Shown: positions 1-10,888 of the stretch, in pieces
How the letters are laid out: every line of letters starts with the position of its first letter
Numbering within the stretch: position 1 is the stretch's first letter
Origin: Candidatus Faecalibacterium intestinigallinarum
Lineage (GTDB): Bacteria > Bacillota > Clostridia > Oscillospirales > Ruminococcaceae
Length of the DNA: 44,553 bases
Assembly (NCBI GenBank): GCA_019113345.1
Contig: DXHQ01000071.1
Location: 1-44,553 of the forward strand
Reading direction: 5' to 3'
Translations under genes and position numbers: made by a program
The notes under the pieces: model-generated
Seen by the model: only the letters and a program-made list of their open reading frames with translations
Database searches by the model: none
Told to the model about the DNA's origin: nothing

Positions 1-1582
<1,582 letters not shown>

Positions 1583-1590
1583 AGGACAAA

Positions 1591-1629
1591 AAAAGATCCG
1601 CCGCAGCGGCAAACTGCGGCGGATCTTTT
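1591..1629. terminator. Bidirectional terminator between eno and pyrG
   Basis: A perfect 16-bp stem (AAAAGATCCGCCGCAG at 1591-1606 with its complement at 1614-1629) and a 7-base loop. The arms carry A and T tracts, so it can terminate eno on the plus strand and pyrG on the minus strand. Confidence 0.92.
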
Positions 1630-1645
1630 TGTAGATAAAGAACGA

Positions 1646-3310
1646 TCAGCGGTTCACTTTTTTGTCGGCGGCCAGGTAGGGGTCCATGCTGCTGCGGCCG
1701 GCGGTGCGGCGGTTGCGCAGGCTGGCCGCGATAAAGGCCTTGAAGAGCGGGTGGGCCCGGTTGGGGCGGCTCTTGAACTCGGGGTGGAACTGGGCGCCCA
1801 GGTGGAAGGGCCGGCCGGGGAGCTCGACCGTTTCGACCAGGCGGCCGTCGGGGCTGGTGCCCGAGATGACCAGGCCGGCGGCCTCCATCTCGGCGCGGAA
1901 ATCGTTGTTGAATTCGTAGCGGTGGCGGTGGCGCTCCCAGATCAGGTCCTCGCCGTAGCATTCGGCCATTTTGGTGCCGGGCGCGACCTTGCAGGGATAC
2001 TTGCCCAGACGCATGGTGCCGCCCTTGGGGATGTTGCCCTGCTGGTCGGCCATCAGGGCGATGACGTTGTGGGCCCCGTCGGGGGTGAACTCGCTGGAGT
2101 TGGCGTCGGCATAGCCCAGCACCCCGCGGGCAAACTCGATCACCATGATCTGCATCCCGAGGCAGATGCCGAAGTAGGGCACCTCGTGCTCCCGCGCCCA
2201 GCGGGCGGCGGCCACCATGCCCTCGATGCCGCGGTCGCCGAAGCCGCCCGGCACGATGATGCCGTCCACGTCGCAGAAAGCGGCGGCGCAGTCGGCGTCG
2301 GTGCGCAGCTCTTCGCTGTCCACCCACTTGATCTCGACCTGGCTGTCGTTCTCAAAGCCGGCGTGGTAGAGGCTCTCCATCACCGACAGATAGGCGTCGT
2401 GCAGCTTGACGTACTTGCCCACCAGCGCGATGGTGCAGGTGCGGGACCGCGAAGCGATGCGGGAGACCACGTCCTTCCACTCGGTCAGGTCGGCGGCGGG
2501 GACGTCGAGGTTCAGCTTCTCCACCACCACGTCGTCCAGCCCGTTGGAGTGCAGCATCAGCGGGCACTGGTAGAGGCTGGGCATGGTCAGGTTTTCGATG
2601 ACGCACTCGGGCTTGACGTTGCAGAAGGTGCTGATCTTGCGGCGGATGTCGCTGCCCACGCTGCCGTCGGCCCGCAGGATGATGATGTCGGGGCTGATGC
2701 CCATCCCCTGCAGCTCCTTGACCGAGTGCTGCGCGGGCTTGGATTTGTACTCGTTGGAGCCCGAGATGTAGGGCACCAGCACCACATGGATGTAGCAGCA
2801 GTTCTCGTGGCCCTGCTCGATGCCCACCTGGCGGATGGCCTCGAGGAAGGGCTGGCTCTCGATGTCGCCGGTGGTGCCGCCGATCTCGGTGATGACCACG
2901 TCGGCCTCGGTGGAAGAGGCCAGGTTATAGATGTAGCTCTTGATCTCGTTGGTGATGTGGGGGATGATCTGGACGGTCTGCCCGAGGTAGGCGCCCTGGC
3001 GCTCCTTGTTCAGGACGTTCCAATAGACCTTGCCGGTGGTCAGATTGGAATATTTGTTCAGGTTTTCGTCGATGAAGCGCTCATAATGCCCCAGGTCGAG
3101 GTCGGTCTCGGTGCCGTCGTCGGTGACGAAGACCTCGCCGTGCTGCAGGGGGCTCATGGTGCCGGGGTCCACGTTGACATAGGGGTCCAGCTTCTGGCTG
3201 GCCACCTTGAGGCCGCGGCACTTGAGCAGCCGCCCCAGGCTGGCCGCGGTGATCCCCTTGCCCAGGCCCGAGACCACGCCGCCGGTCACAAAGATGTATT
3301 TCGTCGCCAT
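1646..3310 (-). CDS. pyrG: CTP synthase
   Basis: CTP synthase makes CTP from UTP, ATP and glutamine. The 554-residue product has the usual two parts: an N-terminal synthetase domain opening with [16 protein letters not shown] (P-loop, substrate sites in about the first 270 residues), and a C-terminal class I glutamine amidotransferase domain with the nucleophile-Cys motif GICLGMQ and the His/Glu motif FHPEF. The start at 3310 is set by GGAGG six bases upstream on the minus strand; extending to 3460 would add 50 residues with no family resemblance. A sigma-A-like promoter (3416-3445) overlaps the end of the upstream ANTAR gene, and a hairpin at 3363-3394 lies in the leader. Pyrimidine attenuation is possible, but I see no GGGC-type start or T-run. 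Confidence 0.98.
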   Translation of the reverse strand: MATKYIFVTGGVVSGLGKGITAASLGRLLKCRGLKVASQKLDPYVNVDPGTMSPLQHGEVFVTDDGTETDLDLGHYERFIDENLNKYSNLTTGKVYWNVLNKERQGAYLGQTVQIIPHITNEIKSYIYNLASSTEADVVITEIGGTTGDIESQPFLEAIRQVGIEQGHENCCYIHVVLVPYISGSNEYKSKPAQHSVKELQGMGISPDIIILRADGSVGSDIRRKISTFCNVKPECVIENLTMPSLYQCPLMLHSNGLDDVVVEKLNLDVPAADLTEWKDVVSRIASRSRTCTIALVGKYVKLHDAYLSVMESLYHAGFENDSQVEIKWVDSEELRTDADCAAAFCDVDGIIVPGGFGDRGIEGMVAAARWAREHEVPYFGICLGMQIMVIEFARGVLGYADANSSEFTPDGAHNVIALMADQQGNIPKGGTMRLGKYPCKVAPGTKMAECYGEDLIWERHRHRYEFNNDFRAEMEAAGLVISGTSPDGRLVETVELPGRPFHLGAQFHPEFKSRPNRAHPLFKAFIAASLRNRRTAGRSSMDPYLAADKKVNR

Positions 3311-3362
3311 AGTTTTCCTCCATCTTGCCCCACGGTCAGCCGGGGGCCGTCGCATCACAGAG

Positions 3363-3394
3363 AGAAGGCGCGCGGTGACCCCCGCACGCCTTCT
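3363..3394 (-). promoter_or_regulatory. Hairpin in the pyrG leader / end of the glnN-glnA-ANTAR transcript
   Basis: AGAAGGCG pairs with CGCCTTCT (3363-3370 with 3387-3394), with further inner pairs. On the minus strand it is followed by TCTCTCTG, a poor T-run. It could be a weak terminator for the ANTAR transcript or a leader structure of pyrG. Confidence 0.45.
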
Positions 3395-3415
3395 GCTAAG
3401 AATCATACAGCTTCT

Positions 3416-3445
3416 ATTATACACCACAAGCGGCGTCCGGGTCAA
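3416..3445 (-). promoter_or_regulatory. Predicted sigma-A promoter of pyrG
   Basis: On the minus strand TTGACC (3445-3440) and TATAAT (3421-3416) are separated by 18 bases. The -10 box contains the stop codon of the upstream ANTAR gene, so pyrG can be transcribed separately from the nitrogen cluster. Confidence 0.6.
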
Positions 3446-4004
3446 GCGCATTGATGACATCCTGCGCCACTTTTATCCGGTTCTGACGGGTGTCCATCGC
3501 CGTCTTTTCCAGATAGCGGTGGGCCTCGGCCTCGGTCAGCCCCCGGTGCTGGATCAGCAGGCATTTGGCCCGGCCGGTCAGCCGCAGTTCGGCCAGTTTC
3601 TGCTGCAGGCGGTCCTGTTCGGCCCGCAGACGCTGCAGCCGGTGGTTGCCGGCGGCCGCCATATGCACCGCCTGCAGAAAGAGCGCCGCCGAAAAGGGCT
3701 TGGGCACCACCAGCACCCCCTGCCCGTTCATGGGGGCCAGCAGCTCGTCGCAGGCGGCGGCCTTGGCCAGCAGGATCACCCCGGCATCGGTCTGCTCGAC
3801 CGCGGCGGCGCACAGCTCGTGGCCGAACTCGTCGGGCAGCGGCGCGTTGACTACCACCAGCTCAAAGCCCTCGGCCAGCATCCGGCGGCGGGCTTCGGTG
3901 CCGCTCGGGACGATGACCGGCCGCAGGTATCCCAGTTCGGTCAGCCGGGCGGACAGGTATTCGTTGGCGTTCGAGCCCGCGCTGACGATCATGGCACGTC
4001 CCAT
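3417..4004 (-). CDS. ANTAR-domain RNA-binding antitermination regulator
   Basis: The 195-residue protein starts with a response-regulator-like receiver fold (about residues 1-115: [17 protein letters not shown], then a [13 protein letters not shown] strand where a classical receiver has its phospho-acceptor, and a LVVPKPF segment). A coiled-coil linker rich in Gln/Leu/Arg follows, then an ANTAR domain (about 135-185) with the three-helix pattern around [25 protein letters not shown] proteins bind paired RNA hairpins and stop transcription termination; clostridial glnA is often followed by such a gene. Asn or Ala appears where phosphorylated receivers have Asp, so this receiver may be a pseudo-receiver. 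The ATG at 4004 follows GAGGAGGGG. It lies 34 bases after glnA, so it is probably co-transcribed and may act on leaders of this cluster. Confidence 0.9.
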   Translation of the reverse strand: MGRAMIVSAGSNANEYLSARLTELGYLRPVIVPSGTEARRRMLAEGFELVVVNAPLPDEFGHELCAAAVEQTDAGVILLAKAAACDELLAPMNGQGVLVVPKPFSAALFLQAVHMAAAGNHRLQRLRAEQDRLQQKLAELRLTGRAKCLLIQHRGLTEAEAHRYLEKTAMDTRQNRIKVAQDVINALDPDAACGV

Positions 4005-4038
4005 GCCACCCCTCCTCTCTCGGCCCGCATCGGGCCGG

Positions 4039-5364
4039 TCAGATGGCGGAGAAGTACCGCGCCCGCTCGAATTCGGCGGGGTCGGCGGCTTCCCGCAGCT
4101 CGGCGCAGCGGCGCAGCTGCTGCTGATAATACCGCTGCGCCAGCCCCTCGGGCAGGTATTTGGCCAGGAAGGGGCTGTTCTGGGCCGCCTCCACCGCTTC
4201 CTCCAGGGTGGCGGGCAGCATTTCAAGGCCGAGGGCGGCGGCTTCTTCGGGCCCCAGCTCAAAGAGGTTGCGGTTGACGGGGGCGCACAGCTCCATCCGC
4301 TGTTCCAGCCCGTCCAGCCCGGCGGCCAGGATCAGCCCGATGGCCAGGTAGGGGTTGCAGGCGGGGTCGGGGCTGCGCAGCTCCATCCGGCAGTTGCCGC
4401 CCCGGACGGCGGGGATGCGGACCAGCTGGCTGCGGTTCTGCCGGCTCCAGCTGACAAAGCGGGGAGCCTCGTCGCAGCCGAAGCGGAGGTAGCTGTTGGG
4501 CAGGGGATTGGTGAAGGCGGTCAGTTCCCGGCTGTGGGCCAGCACGCCGGCGATAAAGCTGCCGGCGGGGCTGTCGGGGGCGATGTCCCCCTCAAAGAGG
4601 TTCTGCCGGTCCCGGTAGAGGGAGATGTTGACGTGCAGCCCGCTGCCGGCCTGCCCGGCCAGGGGCTTGGGCATAAAGCTGGCGTGCAGCCCGCTGCGGC
4701 CGGCCACCGCCCGGGCAATCTGCTTGAACATCATGACATGGTCGGCCGTCTGAAGGGGGGCGGCGTGGTGGAAGTCGATCTCGTTCTGGCCGTGGCCGCT
4801 CTCGTGGTGGCTGTGCTGGGGGGCCAGACCCATCTGCTCCATGGTCAGGCAGATGTCCCGGCGGAGGTTCTCGGCGGCGTCAAGGGGGTAGACGTCGAAG
4901 TAGCCGCCCCGGTCGAGGGGGATGCGGGTGGGCCGGCCCCGATCGTCGGTCTCAAAGAGATAGAATTCGCATTCGGTGCCCACGTTGCAGACCAGGCCCA
5001 GCTGCCGGAACCGCCGGGCAATCTGCCGCAGAAAGCCCCGGCAGTTGCCCCCGAAGGGCTTGCCGTCGGGCTGCTCGATGTCGCAGAAGAACTGCATCAC
5101 CCGGCCCTCGGCCGGCCGCCAGGGCAGGATGGTCAGGGTGGACAGGTCGGGCCGGAGGACCAGGTCGCTCTCCTCCACCTGCATGAAGCCGGGGACGGCG
5201 CTGCCGTCAAAGCAGACCCCGTCCTCCAGGGCCTTGGGCAGGTCGCCTGCCAGGACGGCGATGTTCTTCTGGGTGCCAAAGATATCGGTAAAGGCGAACC
5301 GGACGAACTTGACGTTGTTGTCCTCCACAAAGTCGAGCACGTCCTGCCGTGTGGTGTCGTTCAT
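4039..5364 (-). CDS. glnA: Glutamine synthetase type I
   Basis: It condenses glutamate and ammonium to glutamine with ATP, in the cytosol, as a dodecamer. The 441-residue product matches the short GSI-alpha size of Firmicutes. Visible landmarks are the N-terminal FVRFAFTDIFGTQKN, the metal-site ECEFYLF, HHESGHGQNEIDF, the ammonium/ATP region SGLHVNISL, and NRSQLVRIP with RMELRSPDP. No long insertion or adenylylation-type C-terminus is apparent, as expected for the alpha class, which is controlled by feedback and protein partners. It sits between glnN (upstream, with a terminator in the gap) and the ANTAR gene (34 bases downstream). The start at 5364 has only a weak GAGG site, which fits moderate expression by readthrough. 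Confidence 0.97.
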   Translation of the reverse strand: MNDTTRQDVLDFVEDNNVKFVRFAFTDIFGTQKNIAVLAGDLPKALEDGVCFDGSAVPGFMQVEESDLVLRPDLSTLTILPWRPAEGRVMQFFCDIEQPDGKPFGGNCRGFLRQIARRFRQLGLVCNVGTECEFYLFETDDRGRPTRIPLDRGGYFDVYPLDAAENLRRDICLTMEQMGLAPQHSHHESGHGQNEIDFHHAAPLQTADHVMMFKQIARAVAGRSGLHASFMPKPLAGQAGSGLHVNISLYRDRQNLFEGDIAPDSPAGSFIAGVLAHSRELTAFTNPLPNSYLRFGCDEAPRFVSWSRQNRSQLVRIPAVRGGNCRMELRSPDPACNPYLAIGLILAAGLDGLEQRMELCAPVNRNLFELGPEEAAALGLEMLPATLEEAVEAAQNSPFLAKYLPEGLAQRYYQQQLRRCAELREAADPAEFERARYFSAI

Positions 5365-5381
5365 AAGCGGGACCTCGCATC

Positions 5382-5423
5382 AAAAAAGGCCCGGGGCCCG
5401 CGTTCATGCAGCAGGTCCGGGCC
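5382..5423 (-). terminator. Intrinsic terminator between glnN and glnA
   Basis: On the minus strand GGCCCGG pairs with CCGGGCC, with an inner CCTGC/GCGGG stem, followed directly by six T residues. It lies in the 66-base gap, so glnA expression depends on readthrough, antitermination or a separate start. Confidence 0.85.
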
Positions 5424-5430
5424 GGAGTGG

Positions 5431-7524
<2,094 letters not shown>

Positions 7525-7592
7525 AAACTGCTCCTTAACTCACATCAGGGATGTCGCGCCCAGCCGGCAGGCGGGACGCCGAACACACACAC

Positions 7593-7628
7593 AAAAGGCG
7601 CTGCGAGTCGGAGGTGACTCACAGCGCC
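7593..7628 (-). promoter_or_regulatory. Leader terminator/antiterminator hairpins of glnN
   Basis: On the minus strand a 13-bp stem (7616-7628 with 7597-7609, one G-U pair) closes a six-base loop ACCTCC and is followed by TTTTGTGTGT, giving an intrinsic terminator 70 bases before glnN. An alternative small hairpin (7622-7635) with stem CAGC/GCTG and six-base loop AACGGC overlaps the terminator's 5' arm. Its loop has A at position 1 and G at position 4, the known ANTAR-target pattern. Confidence 0.75.
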
Positions 7629-7646
7629 GTTGCTGCTGATAGTTGC

Positions 7647-7675
7647 ATTATACCGGGCCGCGGCCCAAAACGCAA
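7647..7675 (-). promoter_or_regulatory. Predicted sigma-A promoter of glnN
   Basis: On the minus strand TTGCGT (7675-7670), a 17-base spacer and a perfect TATAAT (7652-7647). The expected start, near 7640, places the terminator hairpin about 12 bases into the transcript. Confidence 0.75.
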
Positions 7676-7776
7676 TAGACAAAATTACGATTTTAACGGG
7701 GGCGCGGCGCGCAAATTTCGGCCAAACGGCCCGAATTGCCGCGGGAAAAGGGAATTTGGGGCGGATAAGTATGACT

Positions 7777-8370
7777 TTACCGCCTCTTTTTGCGCGGCCT
7801 TGCGTAGGCGGAGTAAAAGCCGAAGGCGGTGCCGCAGACCCCGCCCACAATGTGCATGAAGTTGGCGACGTTGTCCTGCACAAAGAGGATGGCGTAGATC
7901 TGGTCGCCGAGGTAGAGGGCGGCCACCAGCAGCATGGTGACCGGGATGCCCCCGCCGCCGCCCGCCAGGGAGGACAGCATGATGAGCATAAAGACGATGC
8001 CCGAAGCCCCCAGCAGCGCCACCCCGGGGAAGAGGATGCACTGCAGCACCCCGGACACCAGCGCGGTGAGGACGATGGCCTTGAGCAGGGGGACGCTGCC
8101 GTATTTTTCCTCCATCGGCGGGCCGATGACCAGAAAGAGCAGCATATTGTTCAAAAAGTGGTCGAGGTCGGCGTGGCCCAGCACATGGCCGAACAGCCGG
8201 AGGTAGAACAGCGGGTCCTTGAGGGAGGAACGGTAGACGCAGAACAGGTGGCTGGTGGTCCAGCCGGCGGTGGCGCCGTCCAGCAGCAGCACCCCGAAGG
8301 ACAACAGGAAAAAAGTCAGCACGACCGGGGCGTTGTACTGAAAGCTGAAGTGGAATTTTGCGCGTTTCGT
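7777..8370 (-). CDS. Rhomboid-family intramembrane serine protease
   Basis: Rhomboids cleave membrane proteins within the bilayer using a Ser-His dyad. The product has five or six hydrophobic segments, the catalytic-serine motif GASGIVF, a late NFMHIVGG helix that carries the His, and an early HxxxN-like segment (DHFLNNMLLF). The downstream GTG at 8322 would drop a clearly family-like N-terminus (KFHFSFQYNAPVVLTFF). The upstream frame reaches a stop at about 8385 with no ATG, GTG or TTG; it contains ACG at 8370-8368 preceded by AAAGGAG nine bases away and followed by KRAKFHF. I therefore place the start at ACG 8370 (197 residues); the conservative model is 7777-8322 (181 residues). It is last in the mscS-CYTH-PNPOx operon, 26 bases behind its neighbour. 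Confidence 0.85.
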   Translation of the reverse strand, partial: TKRAKFHFSFQYNAPVVLTFFLLSFGVLLLDGATAGWTTSHLFCVYRSSLKDPLFYLRLFGHVLGHADLDHFLNNMLLFLVIGPPMEEKYGSVPLLKAIVLTALVSGVLQCILFPGVALLGASGIVFMLIMLSSLAGGGGGIPVTMLLVAALYLGDQIYAILFVQDNVANFMHIVGGVCGTAFGFYSAYARPRKKRR

Positions 8371-8396
8371 AGGCAGCAGCTCCTTTCAGGGGGCGA

Positions 8397-8885
8397 TCAC
8401 TGCCCCACCAGCTCGATGCACTGTTTGCCGGTGATGCGGCTGGGGGTCAGCTCCAGCATGCAGAGACGGTCCCAGTAGCGGGCGATCTCGGCGTCGATCC
8501 CCTCGGCCGTTTCGCCGGGGGCGTAGCGGCGGGCGAGGGCCTCGATGGCGGCCCGCTTTTCGGCCGGGTCGGTCAGCTCACGCACCGTCCCGCAGACGAT
8601 GACGCTGCGGTAGAGGGTGGTGTACTTTGCGGGCGCCACCTGGTCCTGCCCGATGACGCAGAAAGAGGCTTTGGGGTTCTGGCCCAGCAGGTCCAGCTTG
8701 TGGCCGGCTTTGGCGCAGTGAAAGTAGATTTTACCCGCGTAGTACACATAGCTGAGGGGGACGGCGTAGGGCTGCCCGTCCGCCCCGGAAAGGGCCAGGA
8801 CCCCCGAGGTCCCGGCCTGCAGGATGGCGCCGCAGGCCGCCGGGTCGAGGGCCTGCTTTTTGCGGCGCATTTCGGGGTACATCAT
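8397..8885 (-). CDS. Pyridoxamine 5'-phosphate oxidase-fold flavoprotein (NimA-like)
   Basis: The 162-residue protein has the split-barrel FMN-binding fold of the PNPOx/NimA group. The N-terminal MRRKKQ, the SGVLALSGADGQPYAVPLSY segment, the IYFHCAKAGHKLDLL strand-turn and the FCVIGQDQVAPAKYTTLYRS segment are typical of clostridial NimA-like proteins. These bind FMN or haem-like cofactors; some reduce nitroimidazoles, but most have no known substrate, so I assign none. Its ATG at 8885 overlaps the TGA of the CYTH gene by four bases (ATGA), which implies translational coupling. The C-terminal half, ending LTPSRITGKQ, is complete. Confidence is high for the fold and low for function. Confidence 0.88.
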   Translation of the reverse strand: MMYPEMRRKKQALDPAACGAILQAGTSGVLALSGADGQPYAVPLSYVYYAGKIYFHCAKAGHKLDLLGQNPKASFCVIGQDQVAPAKYTTLYRSVIVCGTVRELTDPAEKRAAIEALARRYAPGETAEGIDAEIARYWDRLCMLELTPSRITGKQCIELVGQ

Positions 8886-9376
8886 TTGTCACCTCTCGTT
8901 TTCTCCCAGTAAGCCCCCATGCTCTGGCCGGGCCGGCCGGTCACCTCGCAGGCGAGATAGGCCGCAAGCGCCGCAGTGGGGGCCGCCCAGCCTTCGGCCG
9001 CGGCGACGGTGGGGTATTCGATCTCGGCGTACCAGAAGGCGCCGGGCTGGCCGGCGTCTACATGGTTGACCTCCAGACGGCAGCCGTCGGGCAGCAGGTA
9101 GGTCCGGCGGACCTTCTCGATCAGGGGGCGGGCGATGATCTTTTGAGCCAGCTCATTGAACAGGGCCTGGTCGATGGGGCGCTCGATCTCTTCCCGGGCC
9201 AGCCCCCCGGCCGATTTGAAGCAGAGGATCCAGGCGGTGTCGCCGCCGGTTTTGGCCTCCTCCCGGATGCGGACGGTGGGGCGCACGTTGATGTAGCCCT
9301 GCCGCATGGTGAACTCTTCGGCGAGGGGCAGCCCGTCGGGCCAGCCCTCCACCAGCCATTTGCGCTCGATCTCCAT
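8882..9376 (-). CDS. CYTH-domain protein (triphosphate tunnel metalloenzyme)
   Basis: CYTH proteins bind triphosphate compounds in a beta-tunnel; bacterial members act as inorganic triphosphatases or have unknown roles. The 164-residue product opens with the diagnostic ExExK motif (MEIERKWLV) and continues with the YINVRPTVRIRE, WILCFKSAGG and REEIERPI strands, RPLIEKVRRTY, CRLEVNHVDAG and AEIEYPT. These supply the alternating basic and acidic tunnel residues. The start at 9376 follows GGGAGG with an 8-base gap. It lies 22 bases behind the mscS-like gene and overlaps the PNPOx-like gene by four bases, so all belong to one operon. Confidence 0.92.
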   Translation of the reverse strand: MEIERKWLVEGWPDGLPLAEEFTMRQGYINVRPTVRIREEAKTGGDTAWILCFKSAGGLAREEIERPIDQALFNELAQKIIARPLIEKVRRTYLLPDGCRLEVNHVDAGQPGAFWYAEIEYPTVAAAEGWAAPTAALAAYLACEVTGRPGQSMGAYWEKTRGDK

Positions 9377-9398
9377 ACAGAAAACCTCCCGGTGTCTT

Positions 9399-10502
9399 TT
9401 ATGTGTTGGTATGGCCCGCGCCCTCCTTGATATACACGCTGGTGGACGGGAAGGCGAAATCCAGCCCGTCGGCCCGGACGATGTCCATCAGGTCAAGGTT
9501 CAGGTCGTTGCGCATCCGGTAGAACTCGTTGGCGTCGGGGGTGCGCAGGTAGGCCGACACCAGCAGGTCGATGCTGGACGCCCCGAACCCGCTCACTTCC
9601 ACAATGACCGAATCCTCGTAGGTGTGGGGGCTGGCGGCCAGCATGGCCCGCAGGTCCTCCATCAGCTTTTCCAGCTGGGCGCGGGTGGCGCCGTACTCCA
9701 CCCCGAGGGTGAAGCGGTAGAGCCGCTTGGTCCGCTGGGTGCCGTTGTTGATGGTGGCGGCGCAGACGTCGCTGTTGGTCAGGATGTAGAGGGAATTGTC
9801 CAGCGCGCGGATCTTGGTGGAGCGGAAGGTGATGTCCTCGACGCTGCCCTCGACGTCGCCCACCAGAACCCAGTCCCCGATCTGGAAGGGACGCTCGATC
9901 AGGATCATCAATCCGGCAAAGAGGTTGCTGGCGGTGTCCTGCGCGGCCAGCGAGATGGTCAGGCCGACCAGGCCCGCGCTGGTGATGATGCCGGTAACCG
10001 GCAGGCCCAGCTCCTGCGCGGCCATCAGGCCGCCCAAAATGACGACCATCACTTTGTATACTTTGACCAATACGCTGCGCAGGGTCTTGTTGGCGCGCAC
10101 TTCCTCCCGCGCGCCGCTCAGCAGCAGCCCGGTCAGCTCGGAGGCGCCGTACAATCCCCAGGACAGCAGCAAGATGACCGCAAAGCGGTACAATTTGAGC
10201 AGAAAAGCCCGCGTCGCCGCCGCGGCGCCCCACGGCAGGGAGGCCAGTGCCAGGTAAAGGCCGGTCAGGGCGGCAAACTGGGCGGCCGGCCGGGCAAAGC
10301 TGCCGACCAGGATGCCCATGGCATGGGAGGGCAGGTGGAACTGGGCCAGATGGGGGAACAGCCACCGCAGCAGCCACCGCCGCAGAACGAGCCCCGCCGC
10401 CAGCAGCAGCGCCGCGCAGAGGCACCGGGCGCCAAAGGCGGGGTATCCCTCCAGCAAAAGCCCGCCGATGGAAAATTGCAGGTCCTGGATCACAAACAGC
10501 AT
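9399..10502 (-). CDS. Small-conductance mechanosensitive channel (MscS family)
   Basis: MscS-type channels open under membrane tension and release solutes during hypo-osmotic shock. The 367-residue product has about five N-terminal membrane segments, then the pore-lining helix and beta-domain junction (GLTISLAAQDTASNLFAGL followed by ERPFQIGDWVLVGD), a VEDITFRSTKIRALDN beta domain and a C-terminal alpha/beta cage. This is longer than E. coli MscS (286 residues) because of two extra N-terminal helices. The start at 10502 follows AGGAGG. A sigma-A-like promoter lies at 10538-10566. It is the first gene of the four-gene minus-strand operon and is divergent from the ribU riboswitch. Confidence 0.95.
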   Translation of the reverse strand: MLFVIQDLQFSIGGLLLEGYPAFGARCLCAALLLAAGLVLRRWLLRWLFPHLAQFHLPSHAMGILVGSFARPAAQFAALTGLYLALASLPWGAAAATRAFLLKLYRFAVILLLSWGLYGASELTGLLLSGAREEVRANKTLRSVLVKVYKVMVVILGGLMAAQELGLPVTGIITSAGLVGLTISLAAQDTASNLFAGLMILIERPFQIGDWVLVGDVEGSVEDITFRSTKIRALDNSLYILTNSDVCAATINNGTQRTKRLYRFTLGVEYGATRAQLEKLMEDLRAMLAASPHTYEDSVIVEVSGFGASSIDLLVSAYLRTPDANEFYRMRNDLNLDLMDIVRADGLDFAFPSTSVYIKEGAGHTNT

Positions 10503-10537
10503 GGCGCGCCTCCTATTTTGTCGGGTGTTACCGCCCT

Positions 10538-10566
10538 ATTTTATCACAGAAGAGCCCGGCTGGCAA
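10538..10566 (-). promoter_or_regulatory. Predicted promoter of the mscS-CYTH-PNPOx-rhomboid operon
   Basis: On the minus strand TTGCCA (10566-10561), a 17-base spacer, and TAAAAT (10543-10538), 36 bases before the mscS-like start codon. Confidence 0.65.
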
Positions 10567-10597
10567 TGCGGGAAAAGTCTGACTTCTGCTTTCCCTC

Positions 10598-10625
10598 TTG
10601 CATTTTGCGGAGAATCTGCTATACT
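10598..10625 (+). promoter_or_regulatory. Predicted promoter of the FMN riboswitch-ribU transcript
   Basis: TTGCAT (10598-10603), 16-base spacer, TATACT (10620-10625). Transcription would start just before the riboswitch. Confidence 0.65.
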
Positions 10626-10643
10626 CATAGCAAGAAAGTTCGT

Positions 10644-10753
10644 TTCAGGGCGGGGTGCAATTCCCCACCGGCGGTACAGCCCGCGACCACCCCCCAAAGG
10701 GTGCTGACCCGGTGAAACTCCGGGGCCGACAGTATAGTCTGGATGGAAGAGAC
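10644..10753 (+). ncRNA. FMN (RFN) riboswitch
   Basis: The conserved RFN core is readable: an AGGGCGGGG opening, AATTCCCCACCGGCGGTA, CCCGCGA, then GTGAAACTCC, GGGGCCGACAGT, ATAGTCTGGATG and GAAGAGACG at the 3' end. It lies between a promoter and the ribU terminator hairpin at 10778-10823, so FMN binding should favour termination. Confidence 0.96.
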
Positions 10754-10777
10754 GACGGACAGAATTGTTGTATCGTT

Positions 10778-10823
10778 GCGCCCTGTTGCATGGTATCTGT
10801 GCGGCAGGGCGCTTTCTGTTTGT
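10778..10823 (+). terminator. Riboswitch-controlled intrinsic terminator
   Basis: GCGCCCTG (10778-10785) pairs with CAGGGCGC (10805-10812), followed by TTTCTGTTTGT. It lies 25 bases after the RFN aptamer and 66 before ribU, the normal place for an FMN-off expression platform. Confidence 0.88.
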
Positions 10824-10888
10824 CTCCTGGTGAAAAGAGCTTTCCTCACATTTTTGGATTGGGGCAAAAGCCCCGGGAGGTAACGACC

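Noticed and set aside
3311-3416. Bacillus-type CTP attenuation of pyrG
   Set aside because: The predicted transcript does not start with GGGC and the leader hairpin has no T-run, so the known reiterative-transcription mechanism is not supported.
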